Notes under the pieces: generated by a model
What the model was told of the DNA's origin: nothing
Seen by the model: the letters and a program-made list of their open reading frames with translations, nothing else
Databases searched by the model: none
Assembly (NCBI RefSeq): GCF_003217355.1
Contig: NZ_QJTK01000002.1
Location: forward strand, 372,001 to 436,000
Reading direction: 5' to 3'
Source of the DNA: Rhodobacter viridis
GTDB lineage: Bacteria > Pseudomonadota > Alphaproteobacteria > Rhodobacterales > Rhodobacteraceae
DNA length: 64,000 bases
Part shown: positions 54,858-63,343 of the stretch, one piece after another
Numbering within the stretch: the stretch's first letter is position 1
Layout: each line of letters starts with the position of its first letter
Program-made: the position numbers and the translations under genes

Positions 54858-55394
54858 ATGCGCATGACAACGCGACCCATCCTGATCCATCCCGATCCCC
54901 GGCTCAAGAAGCTTTGCGACCCGGTCGCAGCGCTTGATGATACCATTCGCCAGCTGGCCGATGACATGCTGGAAACCATGTATGACGCCCCCGGTGTGGG
55001 CTTGGCCGCGCCGCAGATTGGCGTGATGTCGCGCATCTTCGTGATGGATTGCGCCAAGGAAAAAAGCGGCTTCCCCGAGCCGATGGTGATGATCAATCCG
55101 GAAATCACCTGGGTCTCCGAGGAAAAGAACGTGCACGAGGAAGGCTGTCTGTCGCTTCCCGAGCAATATGCCGACGTGACCCGCCCGAAAGAGGTGCGGA
55201 TGCGCTGGCTGGGTCTTGATGGCCAGACGCATGAGGAACAGTTCGACGGGCTCTGGGCGACTTGCGCGCAGCATGAGCTTGATCACCTCAACGGCAAGCT
55301 TTTCATTGACCATCTGGGCCCGCTGAAGCGGCAGATGGTCACCCGCAAGCTGGAAAAGCTGAAGCGGGAATGGGCGCGTGAGGGCCGGGCGTAA
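54858..55394 (+). CDS. def: Peptide deformylase
   Basis: 178 residues. All three motifs are canonical: [10 protein letters not shown] (47-56), EGCLSLPE with metal ligand Cys97, and QHELDHLNG with His139, catalytic Glu140 and His143. It removes the formyl group from new proteins. The start could be the ATG at 54858 or 54864; neither has a strong ribosome site. A paralogue and fmt follow with no gaps. Confidence 0.95.
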   Translation: MRMTTRPILIHPDPRLKKLCDPVAALDDTIRQLADDMLETMYDAPGVGLAAPQIGVMSRIFVMDCAKEKSGFPEPMVMINPEITWVSEEKNVHEEGCLSLPEQYADVTRPKEVRMRWLGLDGQTHEEQFDGLWATCAQHELDHLNGKLFIDHLGPLKRQMVTRKLEKLKREWAREGRA

Positions 55395-55904
55395 GTGGCC
55401 GTCCGTCCCTTTATCCGCTTTGACGACAAGCGGTTGCACACCGCGGCCGCGCCGGTCGAGGCGATCACCGACGAGATCCGCGCGATCTGGGCTGACATGG
55501 TCGACACGATGGAAGCGATGCCCGGTCAGGGTGTCGGTCTGGCGGCGCCGCAGATCGGGGTGATGTTGCGGCTTGCTGTCGTCGATGCCTCGGAGGCGCG
55601 GGGGCAGGCGATCCTGATGGCCAATCCCGAGGTGCTGCATGCTTCGGGCCAGATGCGCGAGCATGACGAGGCGAGCCCGAACCTGCCCGGCGTCTGGGCG
55701 ACGATTGCGCGGCCCCGTGCGGTGACGGTGCGGTTCCTGAACGCGGTGGGCGAGATTGAGGAACGCGATTTCGTGCACCTCTGGGCGACCTCGGTGCAGC
55801 ACCAGATCGACCATCTGAACGGCAAGACCTATGTCGATCACCTCAGCATGCTCAAACGCAAGATGCTGGTGGCGAAATCGGCCAAATTCGCGAAGAAACC
55901 CTGA
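55395..55904 (+). CDS. Peptide deformylase paralogue lacking catalytic residues
   Basis: 169 residues starting at a GTG that directly follows the def stop. Motif 1 [10 protein letters not shown] (46-55) is intact. Motif 2 reads EASPNLPG instead of EGCLSLPE, with Ser94 where the metal-binding Cys should be. Motif 3 reads QHQIDHLNG, with Gln137 replacing the catalytic Glu. The fold appears whole and the frame is clean, so this looks like a maintained non-catalytic or altered enzyme, not decay. It overlaps fmt by one base. Confidence 0.9.
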   Translation: MAVRPFIRFDDKRLHTAAAPVEAITDEIRAIWADMVDTMEAMPGQGVGLAAPQIGVMLRLAVVDASEARGQAILMANPEVLHASGQMREHDEASPNLPGVWATIARPRAVTVRFLNAVGEIEERDFVHLWATSVQHQIDHLNGKTYVDHLSMLKRKMLVAKSAKFAKKP

Positions 55905-56797
55905 TGCGCGTCATCTTCATGGGAACGCCCGAGTTTTCGGTGCCGGTGCTGGAAGCGCTTGCCGCGCAGCACGAGGTCGTTGCCGTCTACAGCCAGCCGC
56001 CCCGACCCGCCGGGCGTGGCAAGGCGCTGCGGCCCTCGCCGGTGCAGGCGCGGGCCGAGGCGCTGGGCCTGTCCGTGCGCCATCCGCTGAACTTCAAGGC
56101 GCCCGAGGATCGCGAGGCTTTCGCCGCGCTGAACGCCGATATTGCCGTCGTCGTCGCCTATGGGCTGATCCTGCCGCAGGCGATTCTCGACGCGCCGAAA
56201 CGCGGCTGTCTGAATATTCACGCCTCGCTTTTGCCGCGTTGGCGCGGGGCGGCGCCGATTCACCGGGCGATCATCGCCGGGGATGCCGAAACCGGGATCT
56301 GCATCATGCAGATGGAGGCGGGGCTTGATACCGGCCCGGTGCTGCTGCGCGAAACCCTTGCCATCGGCGCGACCGAAACGACGGGCGAGCTGCATGATCG
56401 GCTGAGCGCGATGGGCGCGCGAATGATCTGCGAGGCGCTTGATCGGCTCGACAGCCTGACCCCCGCGGCGCAGCCCGAGGTTGGCGTCACCTATGCCGCC
56501 AAGATCGACAAGGCCGAGGCGAAGATCGACTGGTCCCGCCCGGCTTCCGAGCTGGTGCGGCTGGTGAACGGGCTTTCGCCCTTCCCGGGGGCCTGGTGCG
56601 AAGTCGCGGGCGAGCGGGTGAAACTGCTGCGCGCCGAATGTGTCGCGGGCAGCGGTGACGCCGGAACCGTGTTGCAGGGATTCGACATCGCCTGCGGGAC
56701 GGGCGCGATCCGGGTTCTGGAAGCGCAGCGAGAGGGCAAGAAACCGATGCCCTCCGCCGAAATTCTCAAAGGTCTGGTGCTGCCCGCGCGGCTGTGA
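55904..56797 (+). CDS. fmt: Methionyl-tRNA formyltransferase
   Basis: 297 residues. Formylates initiator Met-tRNA with 10-formyl-tetrahydrofolate. N-terminus [19 protein letters not shown], the folate-site block [18 protein letters not shown] and a following Asp in LDTGPVLL match Fmt; the C-terminal OB domain (about 205-297) binds tRNA. It shares a base with the previous stop (TGATG). Confidence 0.96.
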   Translation: MRVIFMGTPEFSVPVLEALAAQHEVVAVYSQPPRPAGRGKALRPSPVQARAEALGLSVRHPLNFKAPEDREAFAALNADIAVVVAYGLILPQAILDAPKRGCLNIHASLLPRWRGAAPIHRAIIAGDAETGICIMQMEAGLDTGPVLLRETLAIGATETTGELHDRLSAMGARMICEALDRLDSLTPAAQPEVGVTYAAKIDKAEAKIDWSRPASELVRLVNGLSPFPGAWCEVAGERVKLLRAECVAGSGDAGTVLQGFDIACGTGAIRVLEAQREGKKPMPSAEILKGLVLPARL

Positions 56798-56800
56798 CGC

Positions 56801-57148
56801 TTACGCGGGGGGCATGTAGCCCAGCGGTGTGCGGTCTTCGCGTTCGAAATCGAGCGCGGGGCCATGGCGCACTGGGGTTTCGCGCTTCGTCGAGCAGATG
56901 AGTTCGAACCCGTCGACCTCGGCCGCGACGATCAGCGCAGTGGCTACCGGGCGTTCGCCGTCAAAGATCTGCACATGCCCGCGCAGGTTGGTGACCTGAG
57001 TCGCGTCAAGCGAGAAGCCGCCCGACCAGCGTTTCAGGATCGGCCAGACTCGGCCGCCGGCGTGAACGCTCAGGCGCGCGGGGCGTTTGCTTTCGCGCCG
57101 GGTCGCCTCGCGCAAACCGGCCAGGATCTCTTTCGACAGGAACTCCAT
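56801..57148 (-). CDS. Conserved hypothetical protein
   Basis: 115 residues, no signal peptide or membrane helix. Basic N-terminal half (REATRRESKRPARLSVHAGG), then a beta-rich part with THLRGH-like TNLRGHVQIFDG and ELICSTKRETP. Unrecognised. The ATG at 57148 has GGAGGG four bases upstream, which rules out the longer frame to 57262. It is convergent with fmt (3 bp apart) and divergent from the transglycosylase gene. Confidence 0.7.
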   Translation of the reverse strand: MEFLSKEILAGLREATRRESKRPARLSVHAGGRVWPILKRWSGGFSLDATQVTNLRGHVQIFDGERPVATALIVAAEVDGFELICSTKRETPVRHGPALDFEREDRTPLGYMPPA

Positions 57149-57266
57149 CTTACCCTCCAGCGGGCGCCCCTCCCTGGGCAACCCTCGTGCCAAGTGTGTG
57201 ATGTGATATGTAAAAATCAAGTGAATACCGTATGTCACCCTGCTGACGTATCGTAAACGCAACGCC

Positions 57267-57325
57267 CGGTTGCTCCGTGCGCTGCCGCCGATTACCCTGC
57301 GGCAACATCATTTTCGGAGCAACCG
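57267..57325 (+). promoter_or_regulatory. Leader hairpin covering the ribosome binding site of the transglycosylase gene
   Basis: CGGTTGCTCCG (57267-57277) pairs perfectly with CGGAGCAACCG (57315-57325), which ends at the base before the ATG and contains the GGAG ribosome site. A second stem, TGCCGC/GCGGCA (57283-57288 with 57299-57304), nests inside. In RNA this would hide the start region; alternatively the outer repeat could be a DNA operator. Confidence 0.6.
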
Positions 57326-58492
57326 ATGCGTTCCCAGCTTGCCGCCCTGTGTCTGAGCCTTTCACTGCCCCTTGCCGCCCATGCCGAGTGCGGTGGCGAT
57401 TTCGCAAGCTTCGTTGCCGGGCTGAAAGCCGAGGCGCAACGCAACGGGCTTTCGGCGGCGCAGGCTGATTCGTTTTTTGCCGGGGTTCGGCAGGACACAA
57501 AGGTGCTCAAGGCCGACCGGGCGCAGGGGGTGTTCCGGAAGAGCTTTCTTGATTTTCAGGCCTCGGTGATTTCGAAGAATCGGCTGCAGACCGGGGCGGC
57601 GATGGCGCAGAAATATGCGGGCGTCTTCGATGCGGCCGAGCGTCAATATGGCGTCTCGCGCGGGGTGCTGCTGGCGTTCTGGGCGCTTGAGACCGATTTT
57701 GGCAAGGTGCAGGGCGATTTCAACACGCGCGATGCGCTGGTGACGCTGGCGCATGATTGCCGCCGCCCGCAGTTGTTCCGCCCGCAAGTGATGGCCGCGG
57801 CCGAGCTTTATGCCCGCGGTGATTTCGACCCGAAGCGCACCATTGGTGCTTGGGCGGGCGAGATCGGGCAGGTGCAGATGCTGCCCGAGGATATCCTGCG
57901 CAATGGCGTCGATGGCGACGGCGACGGGCATGTGAACCTGAAGGGGTCAAGCGCCGATGCGCTGATGTCCGGGGCGCGGATGATCGCGTCGATGGGGTGG
58001 CGGCCGGGCGAGGCCTGGCTGCAGGAAGTCAGCGTGCCCGATCGGATGGACTGGGCGCAGACCGGGCTGAACCACAGCCTGTCGACCCGGGACTGGGCGC
58101 AGATGGGGGTGGTGCCGCGCTCGGGGCAATTCGCCGGCGCGCAGGGTTCGGTGCTGCTGCCGATGGGGCGCAAGGGGCCGGCCTTCCTCGCCTATCCGAA
58201 CTTCAAGGTTCTGTTCGAATGGAACCAGAGCTTCGTCTACGTCACCACCGCGGCCTATTTCGCGACCCGGCTGGAGGGCGCCCCGCGGATCGATCCGCGC
58301 AACGCCGAACCGGGGCTTGCGCCTGCGCAGATGAAAGCGCTGCAGGCGCGGCTGCAGGCGCTTCGCCATGATGTCGGGCCGATCGACGGCATTCTGGGCG
58401 AGAAGACTCGCGAGGCCGTGCAGGCCGAGCAGAGCCGCCTGGGCCTGCCGGCGGATGCCTGGCCCACGGCGGCGCTGCTTGCGGCCCTGTGA
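57326..58492 (+). CDS. MltB-type lytic murein transglycosylase with peptidoglycan-binding domain
   Basis: 388 residues. A signal peptide (cleaved after AAHA, residue 20) with no lipobox makes it a soluble periplasmic enzyme. The SLT-like domain has catalytic Glu122 in FWALETDFG and GAWAGEIGQVQMLPEDIL, the MltB signature. The C-terminal 60 residues form a PG_binding_1 repeat (VGPIDGILGEKTREAVQ). It cuts glycan strands to anhydro-muropeptides. Ribosome access appears to be controlled by a hairpin. Confidence 0.92.
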   Translation: MRSQLAALCLSLSLPLAAHAECGGDFASFVAGLKAEAQRNGLSAAQADSFFAGVRQDTKVLKADRAQGVFRKSFLDFQASVISKNRLQTGAAMAQKYAGVFDAAERQYGVSRGVLLAFWALETDFGKVQGDFNTRDALVTLAHDCRRPQLFRPQVMAAAELYARGDFDPKRTIGAWAGEIGQVQMLPEDILRNGVDGDGDGHVNLKGSSADALMSGARMIASMGWRPGEAWLQEVSVPDRMDWAQTGLNHSLSTRDWAQMGVVPRSGQFAGAQGSVLLPMGRKGPAFLAYPNFKVLFEWNQSFVYVTTAAYFATRLEGAPRIDPRNAEPGLAPAQMKALQARLQALRHDVGPIDGILGEKTREAVQAEQSRLGLPADAWPTAALLAAL

Positions 58493-59974
58493 TCAGTCCT
58501 CGCGGAAGGCGCGGGCGAAGTAATCGGTGAAGGGCTTCGTCAGATAGCGCAGCGGGCTGCGGTCGCCGGTGCGGATATAGACCTCGGCGGGCATCCCCGG
58601 CAGCAATTGCAGATCGCCCAGCTTTTGCGCTTCGCCCGGGTTCAGCATCACCTCGGCGCGGAAGTAGGAGGCTTTCGAGGCTTCGTCGACCAGTGCGTCG
58701 GCCGAGATCTTCGTCACCTGACCGAAAAGCTCGGGCGTCGTGCGGCTGGCAAAGGCCGGGAAGCGCAGCGCGACCGGCTGGCCGACCCGCACCTCGTCGA
58801 CGTTGATCGGCGAGATCTTCGCGGCGATCAGCAGCGGCCGATCCTGCGGCACGATGTAAAGCACGGGCTCCGCCGCGCGGATCACCGAGCGCGGCGTCGT
58901 CACCGTCATCGCGTAGACGATCCCGGCAACGGGGGCGCGCAGATCCAGCCGCTCGATCTTTTCGGTCAGCGACCGGCGGCGCTCGGCCAGTTCAAGTTCG
59001 CGGTAGCCGATGTCGCGCAGCTCGCTTTCCGCATCTTCGCGCCGCTGCGAGGCCAGCCGCAACGCTTCGAGATCAAGCTCGGTGACCTTGCCTTCGGCCT
59101 GCGCCTTTTGCGACACCAGCTCGCCCACCTGACCGGCAAGACTGGCCGCCTCGCGCTCCAGCGCCAGAACCCGGCTGGCTTGAGCTAGGCCCTTTGCCAG
59201 CAGCCCGCGCTGGTCAGTCAATTCCTGTTCGATCAGCTCTTGCTGGCGCTGGATCGCAACGCGCTGCGCCTCGATCCCTTCGATCTGAGACTGAGTCTGA
59301 TCGCGGCGCTTGGCCACCTGATCGAGCGACTTGCGCAGGGTTTGCGCCCGCGCCTCGAAGAGCCGTTGTTGCCCGTCGACGAGTTCCGCGACATCGGGCC
59401 GGGTCTTTGCCGCCTCGACCAGTTCGTTGTGAAAGTGAATTTGCGGCGCATCGACTCGTTCGGCTTCAAGCCGTCCGCGCCGCGCCAGAAGCTCGAAGAA
59501 CTGCCCTTCGACAATCGACCGTTCCGACCGGTCGAGATCGCCATCAAGACGGATCAGCACCTGTCCGGCCTTGACCTTGTCGCCCTCGTGCACGTTGATC
59601 TCGGACACCACCCCGCCATCGGGGTGCTGCACCACCTGCCGGTGCTGATCCACCTCGATCTGCCCCGAAGCGACCACCGCCCCGGCGATCGAGGAGACGA
59701 CCGACCAGACCCCGAAGCCGCCAAGCAGAACGGCGAGCGTGATGTAGCCCAGAAGCAGAGCCACACGCGGCGAGATCCGGCCATCGGGCGGCGTGCCGCC
59801 GATCTGGCCGATCGGAACGGCAGCTTTCGGAAAGCTGTTCACCGCCGCTTGCAGCCCGGTCGGTTCGGGAGAGGCCACCGCCGTCGTGCGCTGCGGAATC
59901 GCCTTGCGCACCAACGCGGCCGCGTCCGGGGTGTCGCTCGCGCCCTCGCTTGCGGATGTCGGCTTGCGGGTCAT
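58493..59974 (-). CDS. Type I secretion membrane fusion protein (HlyD/PrtE type)
   Basis: 493 residues. Long cytoplasmic N-terminus (about 70 residues), one membrane helix near 70-92, lipoyl-like barrel halves (VSEINVHEGDKVKAGQVLIRL), a long coiled-coil hairpin (about 155-320) and the C-terminal PGMPAEVYIRTGDRS motif of the HlyD family. It bridges the inner-membrane exporter to a TolC-like channel. It is coupled to the ABC gene by a 4-bp overlap. Confidence 0.92.
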   Translation of the reverse strand: MTRKPTSASEGASDTPDAAALVRKAIPQRTTAVASPEPTGLQAAVNSFPKAAVPIGQIGGTPPDGRISPRVALLLGYITLAVLLGGFGVWSVVSSIAGAVVASGQIEVDQHRQVVQHPDGGVVSEINVHEGDKVKAGQVLIRLDGDLDRSERSIVEGQFFELLARRGRLEAERVDAPQIHFHNELVEAAKTRPDVAELVDGQQRLFEARAQTLRKSLDQVAKRRDQTQSQIEGIEAQRVAIQRQQELIEQELTDQRGLLAKGLAQASRVLALEREAASLAGQVGELVSQKAQAEGKVTELDLEALRLASQRREDAESELRDIGYRELELAERRRSLTEKIERLDLRAPVAGIVYAMTVTTPRSVIRAAEPVLYIVPQDRPLLIAAKISPINVDEVRVGQPVALRFPAFASRTTPELFGQVTKISADALVDEASKASYFRAEVMLNPGEAQKLGDLQLLPGMPAEVYIRTGDRSPLRYLTKPFTDYFARAFRED

Positions 59975-61707
59975 ACCACTCCTCCCGGTCCGGCGCTGCG
60001 GGTCAGTTCGGCCGCATTCTGCACCATCGCTTTCAACACGTCTTCACGCGGGCCGAAGGCCCGCCGCATCCCCGATTCCAGCACCAGCAGCGTATCGCAT
60101 TCGGTAATCGCCGCCGGACGGTGCGCCATGATCAGCACCGCGCCACCCGCGGCCTTCATCCCTCGCACGGCGGTGTTGAGGGCGATCGACCCTTCGTTGT
60201 CGAGGTTCGCATTCGGCTCGTCGAGGACCAGCAGCACCGGGTTGCCATAGAGCGCGCGCGCCAGACCGACGCGCTGGATCTGCCCGCCGGACAGCCGTCC
60301 GCCCGCCTGCGCCACCTTGGTGTCGTAGCCCTCGGGCAGATCGAGGATGAGCTGATGCGCCGCCGCCCGCTTGGCGGCATCGACGATCATCTCGGGATCG
60401 GGATTGGGCGAGAGCCGGGCGATATTCTCGGCGATCGTGCCGTCGAACAGCGTCACGCGCTGCGGCAGATAGCCGATCAGCCCGCCCAGCACATCCGGGT
60501 CATATTGGTCGAGCGAGGCGCCATCGAGCCGGATCGAGCCGTTGGCCGCCCGCCAGACGCCGCAGATCGCCCGTGCAAGGGTGGATTTGCCCGCGCCCGA
60601 GGGGCCGATGATCCCCATCGCCTGCCCGGGCTCGACCCGGAACGACACCGCCCGCAGCGTCGCGGTCTGGGTGCCCGGAGGCACCACCGTCAGCGCCTGC
60701 GCTTCCAGCACGGCGCGCGGACGCGGCAGCGGCGTGCGGGGCATGTCGCGCGGGATCGTGGTCAGAAGGATCGACAGCCGTCCCCAGCCCTCGCGGGCGC
60801 GGGCGACCAGTGCCCAGCCACCCACCGCCTGTTCGACCGGCGAGAGCGCCCGCCCCATCAGGATCGAGCCCGCCACCATCGCCCCGGCGGTCATCTCGCC
60901 CTTGAGCACGACGAAGGCCCCCATGGCGAGAATCGCCGATTGCAGGAAGGCGCGGAAGGTCTTGGTGAAGGTGGAGAAGCCGCCGCCCAGATCGGTTGCG
61001 CGCAGCATCGAAACCACCGCCCGCTCGCGCGCCTTGCGCCAGCGCAGGAAGGACGCGCCGCGCATGCCAAGCGCCTGCACCAGTTCGGCCTCGTCGCGCA
61101 GTTGGTCGGCCAGACGATCCGAGGCGATCTGTGCCCCCGTCGCCGTTTGCAGCGGCTTGCCCGTCACCGACTGGTTGAGCAGAGTCACCCCGATCAGAAG
61201 GGCCCCGCCGGCGATGGACAGGAAGCCGAGATAGGGGTGGAAGAAGAAGATGGCGCTCAGGAAGAGCGGCACCCAGGGCACGTCGAAGAGCGCAAGGAAC
61301 ACGGGCGAGGCCAGCAGCTTGTTGATCGAATCGAGATCGCGCAGACCGGCCATCGCCACCGGATCGTTCGGCACCATGCCGTTGCGGCGCAGCGCGGCTT
61401 CGAAGACGCGCGCTTCCAGATCGGCCTGAAACCGCGCGCCGATCCGGGCCATCAGCCGCGATCGCGCCAGATCCAGAAGACCCATGGCGGTGAACAGGAA
61501 AACCACCAGCAGGAACAGTGCGGTCAGCGTCTCGACCGAGCGCGCGCCGAGCACCCGGTCATAGACCTGCAGCATGAAGAGAGGGCCGGTGAGCATCAGC
61601 AGGTTCACGAAAACCGAAAACAGCCCGACACTCAGAAACAGCCTCGTTCCGGCTGACCTGGCTGCCCGCAACTCGGCCTTGCCAGCGGCAAGTTCATCTC
61701 GTTTCAT
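59971..61707 (-). CDS. Type I secretion ABC transporter (PrtD type)
   Basis: 578 residues: membrane domain with about six helices (from about residue 22), then an ATPase domain (about 330-560) with Walker A GPSGAGKST, signature LSGGQIQRVG and Walker B LVLDEPNANLD. No N-terminal peptidase-like domain, so PrtD rather than HlyB class. Such exporters secrete C-terminally tagged RTX proteases, lipases or S-layer-type proteins. No cargo gene or tolC is in the window. Confidence 0.93.
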   Translation of the reverse strand: MKRDELAAGKAELRAARSAGTRLFLSVGLFSVFVNLLMLTGPLFMLQVYDRVLGARSVETLTALFLLVVFLFTAMGLLDLARSRLMARIGARFQADLEARVFEAALRRNGMVPNDPVAMAGLRDLDSINKLLASPVFLALFDVPWVPLFLSAIFFFHPYLGFLSIAGGALLIGVTLLNQSVTGKPLQTATGAQIASDRLADQLRDEAELVQALGMRGASFLRWRKARERAVVSMLRATDLGGGFSTFTKTFRAFLQSAILAMGAFVVLKGEMTAGAMVAGSILMGRALSPVEQAVGGWALVARAREGWGRLSILLTTIPRDMPRTPLPRPRAVLEAQALTVVPPGTQTATLRAVSFRVEPGQAMGIIGPSGAGKSTLARAICGVWRAANGSIRLDGASLDQYDPDVLGGLIGYLPQRVTLFDGTIAENIARLSPNPDPEMIVDAAKRAAAHQLILDLPEGYDTKVAQAGGRLSGGQIQRVGLARALYGNPVLLVLDEPNANLDNEGSIALNTAVRGMKAAGGAVLIMAHRPAAITECDTLLVLESGMRRAFGPREDVLKAMVQNAAELTRSAGPGGVV

Positions 61708-61932
61708 TCTGCCCTCTTTGTCGCAGGACAGGATCCACTGCCCAAAAAATAGCTGAGAACGCGAAAACGTTAACGCATCGATCCTACAAAATCGCGTGCG
61801 GCGCCTTGTTTCCGCGCCCCGGTCTCCTTATTGCTTTCTGGGGTTTTACCGAAATCGAGACGGTTGTCACCTGTCTTGACGCTGCGCGCCGAAGACGACA
61901 CTCCAGCGCGCCAAAGATGACACGAGGGGTTG

Positions 61933-62679
61933 ATGGAAAAGAGATTTGGCCTCGTCCTGGTCGCAGGCCTCGCGCTTGCCGGATGTGCTGGCGGGCATAC
62001 TGCGACCGGACCCGACGGAATCAATGACCCCTACGAGGGCTTCAACCGGCATGTGCACGGCTTCAACAAGGGCGTCGACCGGGTGCTCTTCAAGGCACGC
62101 CCCGGGCATCCGCGCACGGTCGACAATGGCTTCACCCGTGCGGTGTCGAATGCGGGCTCGAACCTGTCGCTGCCCGGCAAGGTGGTGAACTCGCTGTTGC
62201 AGGGCCGCCCGGAACCGGCGATCAAGAATACCTTCCGCTTCGCGATCAACTCGACCATCGGTCTGGCCGGTCTCTTCGACCCGGCGGGCAAGGATTTTGC
62301 CCTGCCCGAGCAGGACACCGATTTCGGCGAGACGCTGGCGGTCTGGGGCATGGGCGAGGGCGCCTATGTCGAAATGCCGTTCTTCGGCCCCTCGACCGGG
62401 CGGGATGCCGTCGGTCGGGTTGTCGATATCGCGATGAACCCGGTGGGGCAGGTGCTCGAGGGCGCCGATGCCACCGCCGCCTCCGCGACCCGGGTCGCGG
62501 GCCATGTCGCCGACCGCAAACGCTTCGGCGGCATGATCGAATCGGTGCTTTACGACAGCGCGGACAGCTACGCGCAATCGCGGCTGCTCTATCTGCAGAT
62601 GCGCCGCCACCAGCTTGCAGGCAAGGAGAATGACGATGCACAGGCCTGGGACCCCTATGAAGACCCCAATGCGCAGTGA
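61933..62679 (+). CDS. mlaA: MlaA/VacJ outer-membrane lipoprotein
   Basis: 248 residues. Lipobox LALAGC, lipid on Cys18. NDPYEGFNRHVHGFN is the MlaA N-terminal signature and GPSTGRDAVGRVVD the conserved central block. It removes stray phospholipids from the outer leaflet of the outer membrane. The ATG at 61933 has GAGG five bases upstream; a TTG three bases earlier is less likely. A 225-bp region upstream is shared with the divergent secretion operon; TTGACG at about 61877 could be a -35 element. Confidence 0.93.
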   Translation: MEKRFGLVLVAGLALAGCAGGHTATGPDGINDPYEGFNRHVHGFNKGVDRVLFKARPGHPRTVDNGFTRAVSNAGSNLSLPGKVVNSLLQGRPEPAIKNTFRFAINSTIGLAGLFDPAGKDFALPEQDTDFGETLAVWGMGEGAYVEMPFFGPSTGRDAVGRVVDIAMNPVGQVLEGADATAASATRVAGHVADRKRFGGMIESVLYDSADSYAQSRLLYLQMRRHQLAGKENDDAQAWDPYEDPNAQ

Positions 62680-63274
62680 TCGCCGCCGCGTCCTGCTGGG
62701 GGGCGCCGCCGCGCTGTTCGCGGCGACGGTGTTGCGCCCGGGCATGGCGCTGGCGCTGACCGAAGATCAGGCGAAGGCGCTGATCGGCAAGGCGGTCGAT
62801 GATGTGAACGCCGCCATCGCCTCGGGCAAGACCGGCCCGGCGCTCTATGCGATGTTCGAAGACCTCTACATGCAATATGCCGACGTGCCGACGATTGCCC
62901 GTTCGGTGCTGGGCACGGCCTCGCGCAGCGCGACGCCGGCGCAGATGCAGGCCTTCACCCTTGCCTTCCGCGGCTATGTCTCGCGCAAGTATGGCAAGCG
63001 CTTCCGCGAATTCAGCGCGACCCGCTTCGAGGTCGTCGGCGCGCGCAAGGTGAAGAGCTTCATCGAGGTGAAGTCGATCGCCTACATGCCGGGCGAGGAA
63101 CCCTTCGAGGTGCTCTGGCATGTCTCGGACAAGTCGGGCAAAAGCCTGTTCTTCAACATGATCATCGAAGGCGTGAACATGCTGGCGGCCGAGCGCACCG
63201 AGATCGGCGCGATGGTCGATGCGCGGCACGGAAATCTCGATGCGCTGATCGCGGATCTGAAGACGGCCGAGTGA
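62636..63274 (+). CDS. mlaC: MlaC/Ttg2D-family periplasmic phospholipid-binding protein
   Basis: 212 residues from the ATG at 62636, chosen because AAGGAG lies seven bases upstream. It overlaps mlaA by 44 bp in another frame. The N-terminus SDRRRVLLGGAAALF resembles a twin-arginine signal. The MlaC domain follows, with RGYVSRKYGKRFREF and the substrate-pocket regions. It ferries phospholipid between MlaA and the inner-membrane MlaFEDB complex, whose genes are not here. Confidence 0.9.
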   Translation: MHRPGTPMKTPMRSDRRRVLLGGAAALFAATVLRPGMALALTEDQAKALIGKAVDDVNAAIASGKTGPALYAMFEDLYMQYADVPTIARSVLGTASRSATPAQMQAFTLAFRGYVSRKYGKRFREFSATRFEVVGARKVKSFIEVKSIAYMPGEEPFEVLWHVSDKSGKSLFFNMIIEGVNMLAAERTEIGAMVDARHGNLDALIADLKTAE

Positions 63275-63295
63275 TCGCGTCTTGAGCGAAAAAGG

Positions 63296-63321
63296 AAACG
63301 CGGCCCCTCGGGGCCGCGTTT
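63296..63321. terminator. Terminator after mlaC
   Basis: A perfect 12-bp stem AAACGCGGCCCC/GGGGCCGCGTTT with a two-base centre and T-rich flank TTTTCGTTT on the plus strand; A-rich on the other side, so it also serves the convergent penicillin-binding protein gene. Confidence 0.85.
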
Positions 63322-63343
63322 TCGTTTCGGGCTTGGCCTGGGG

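Noticed and set aside
59950..61656. Long plus-strand frame opposite the type I secretion ATPase
   Set aside because: Antisense of a clear ABC transporter; no motif or ribosome site.
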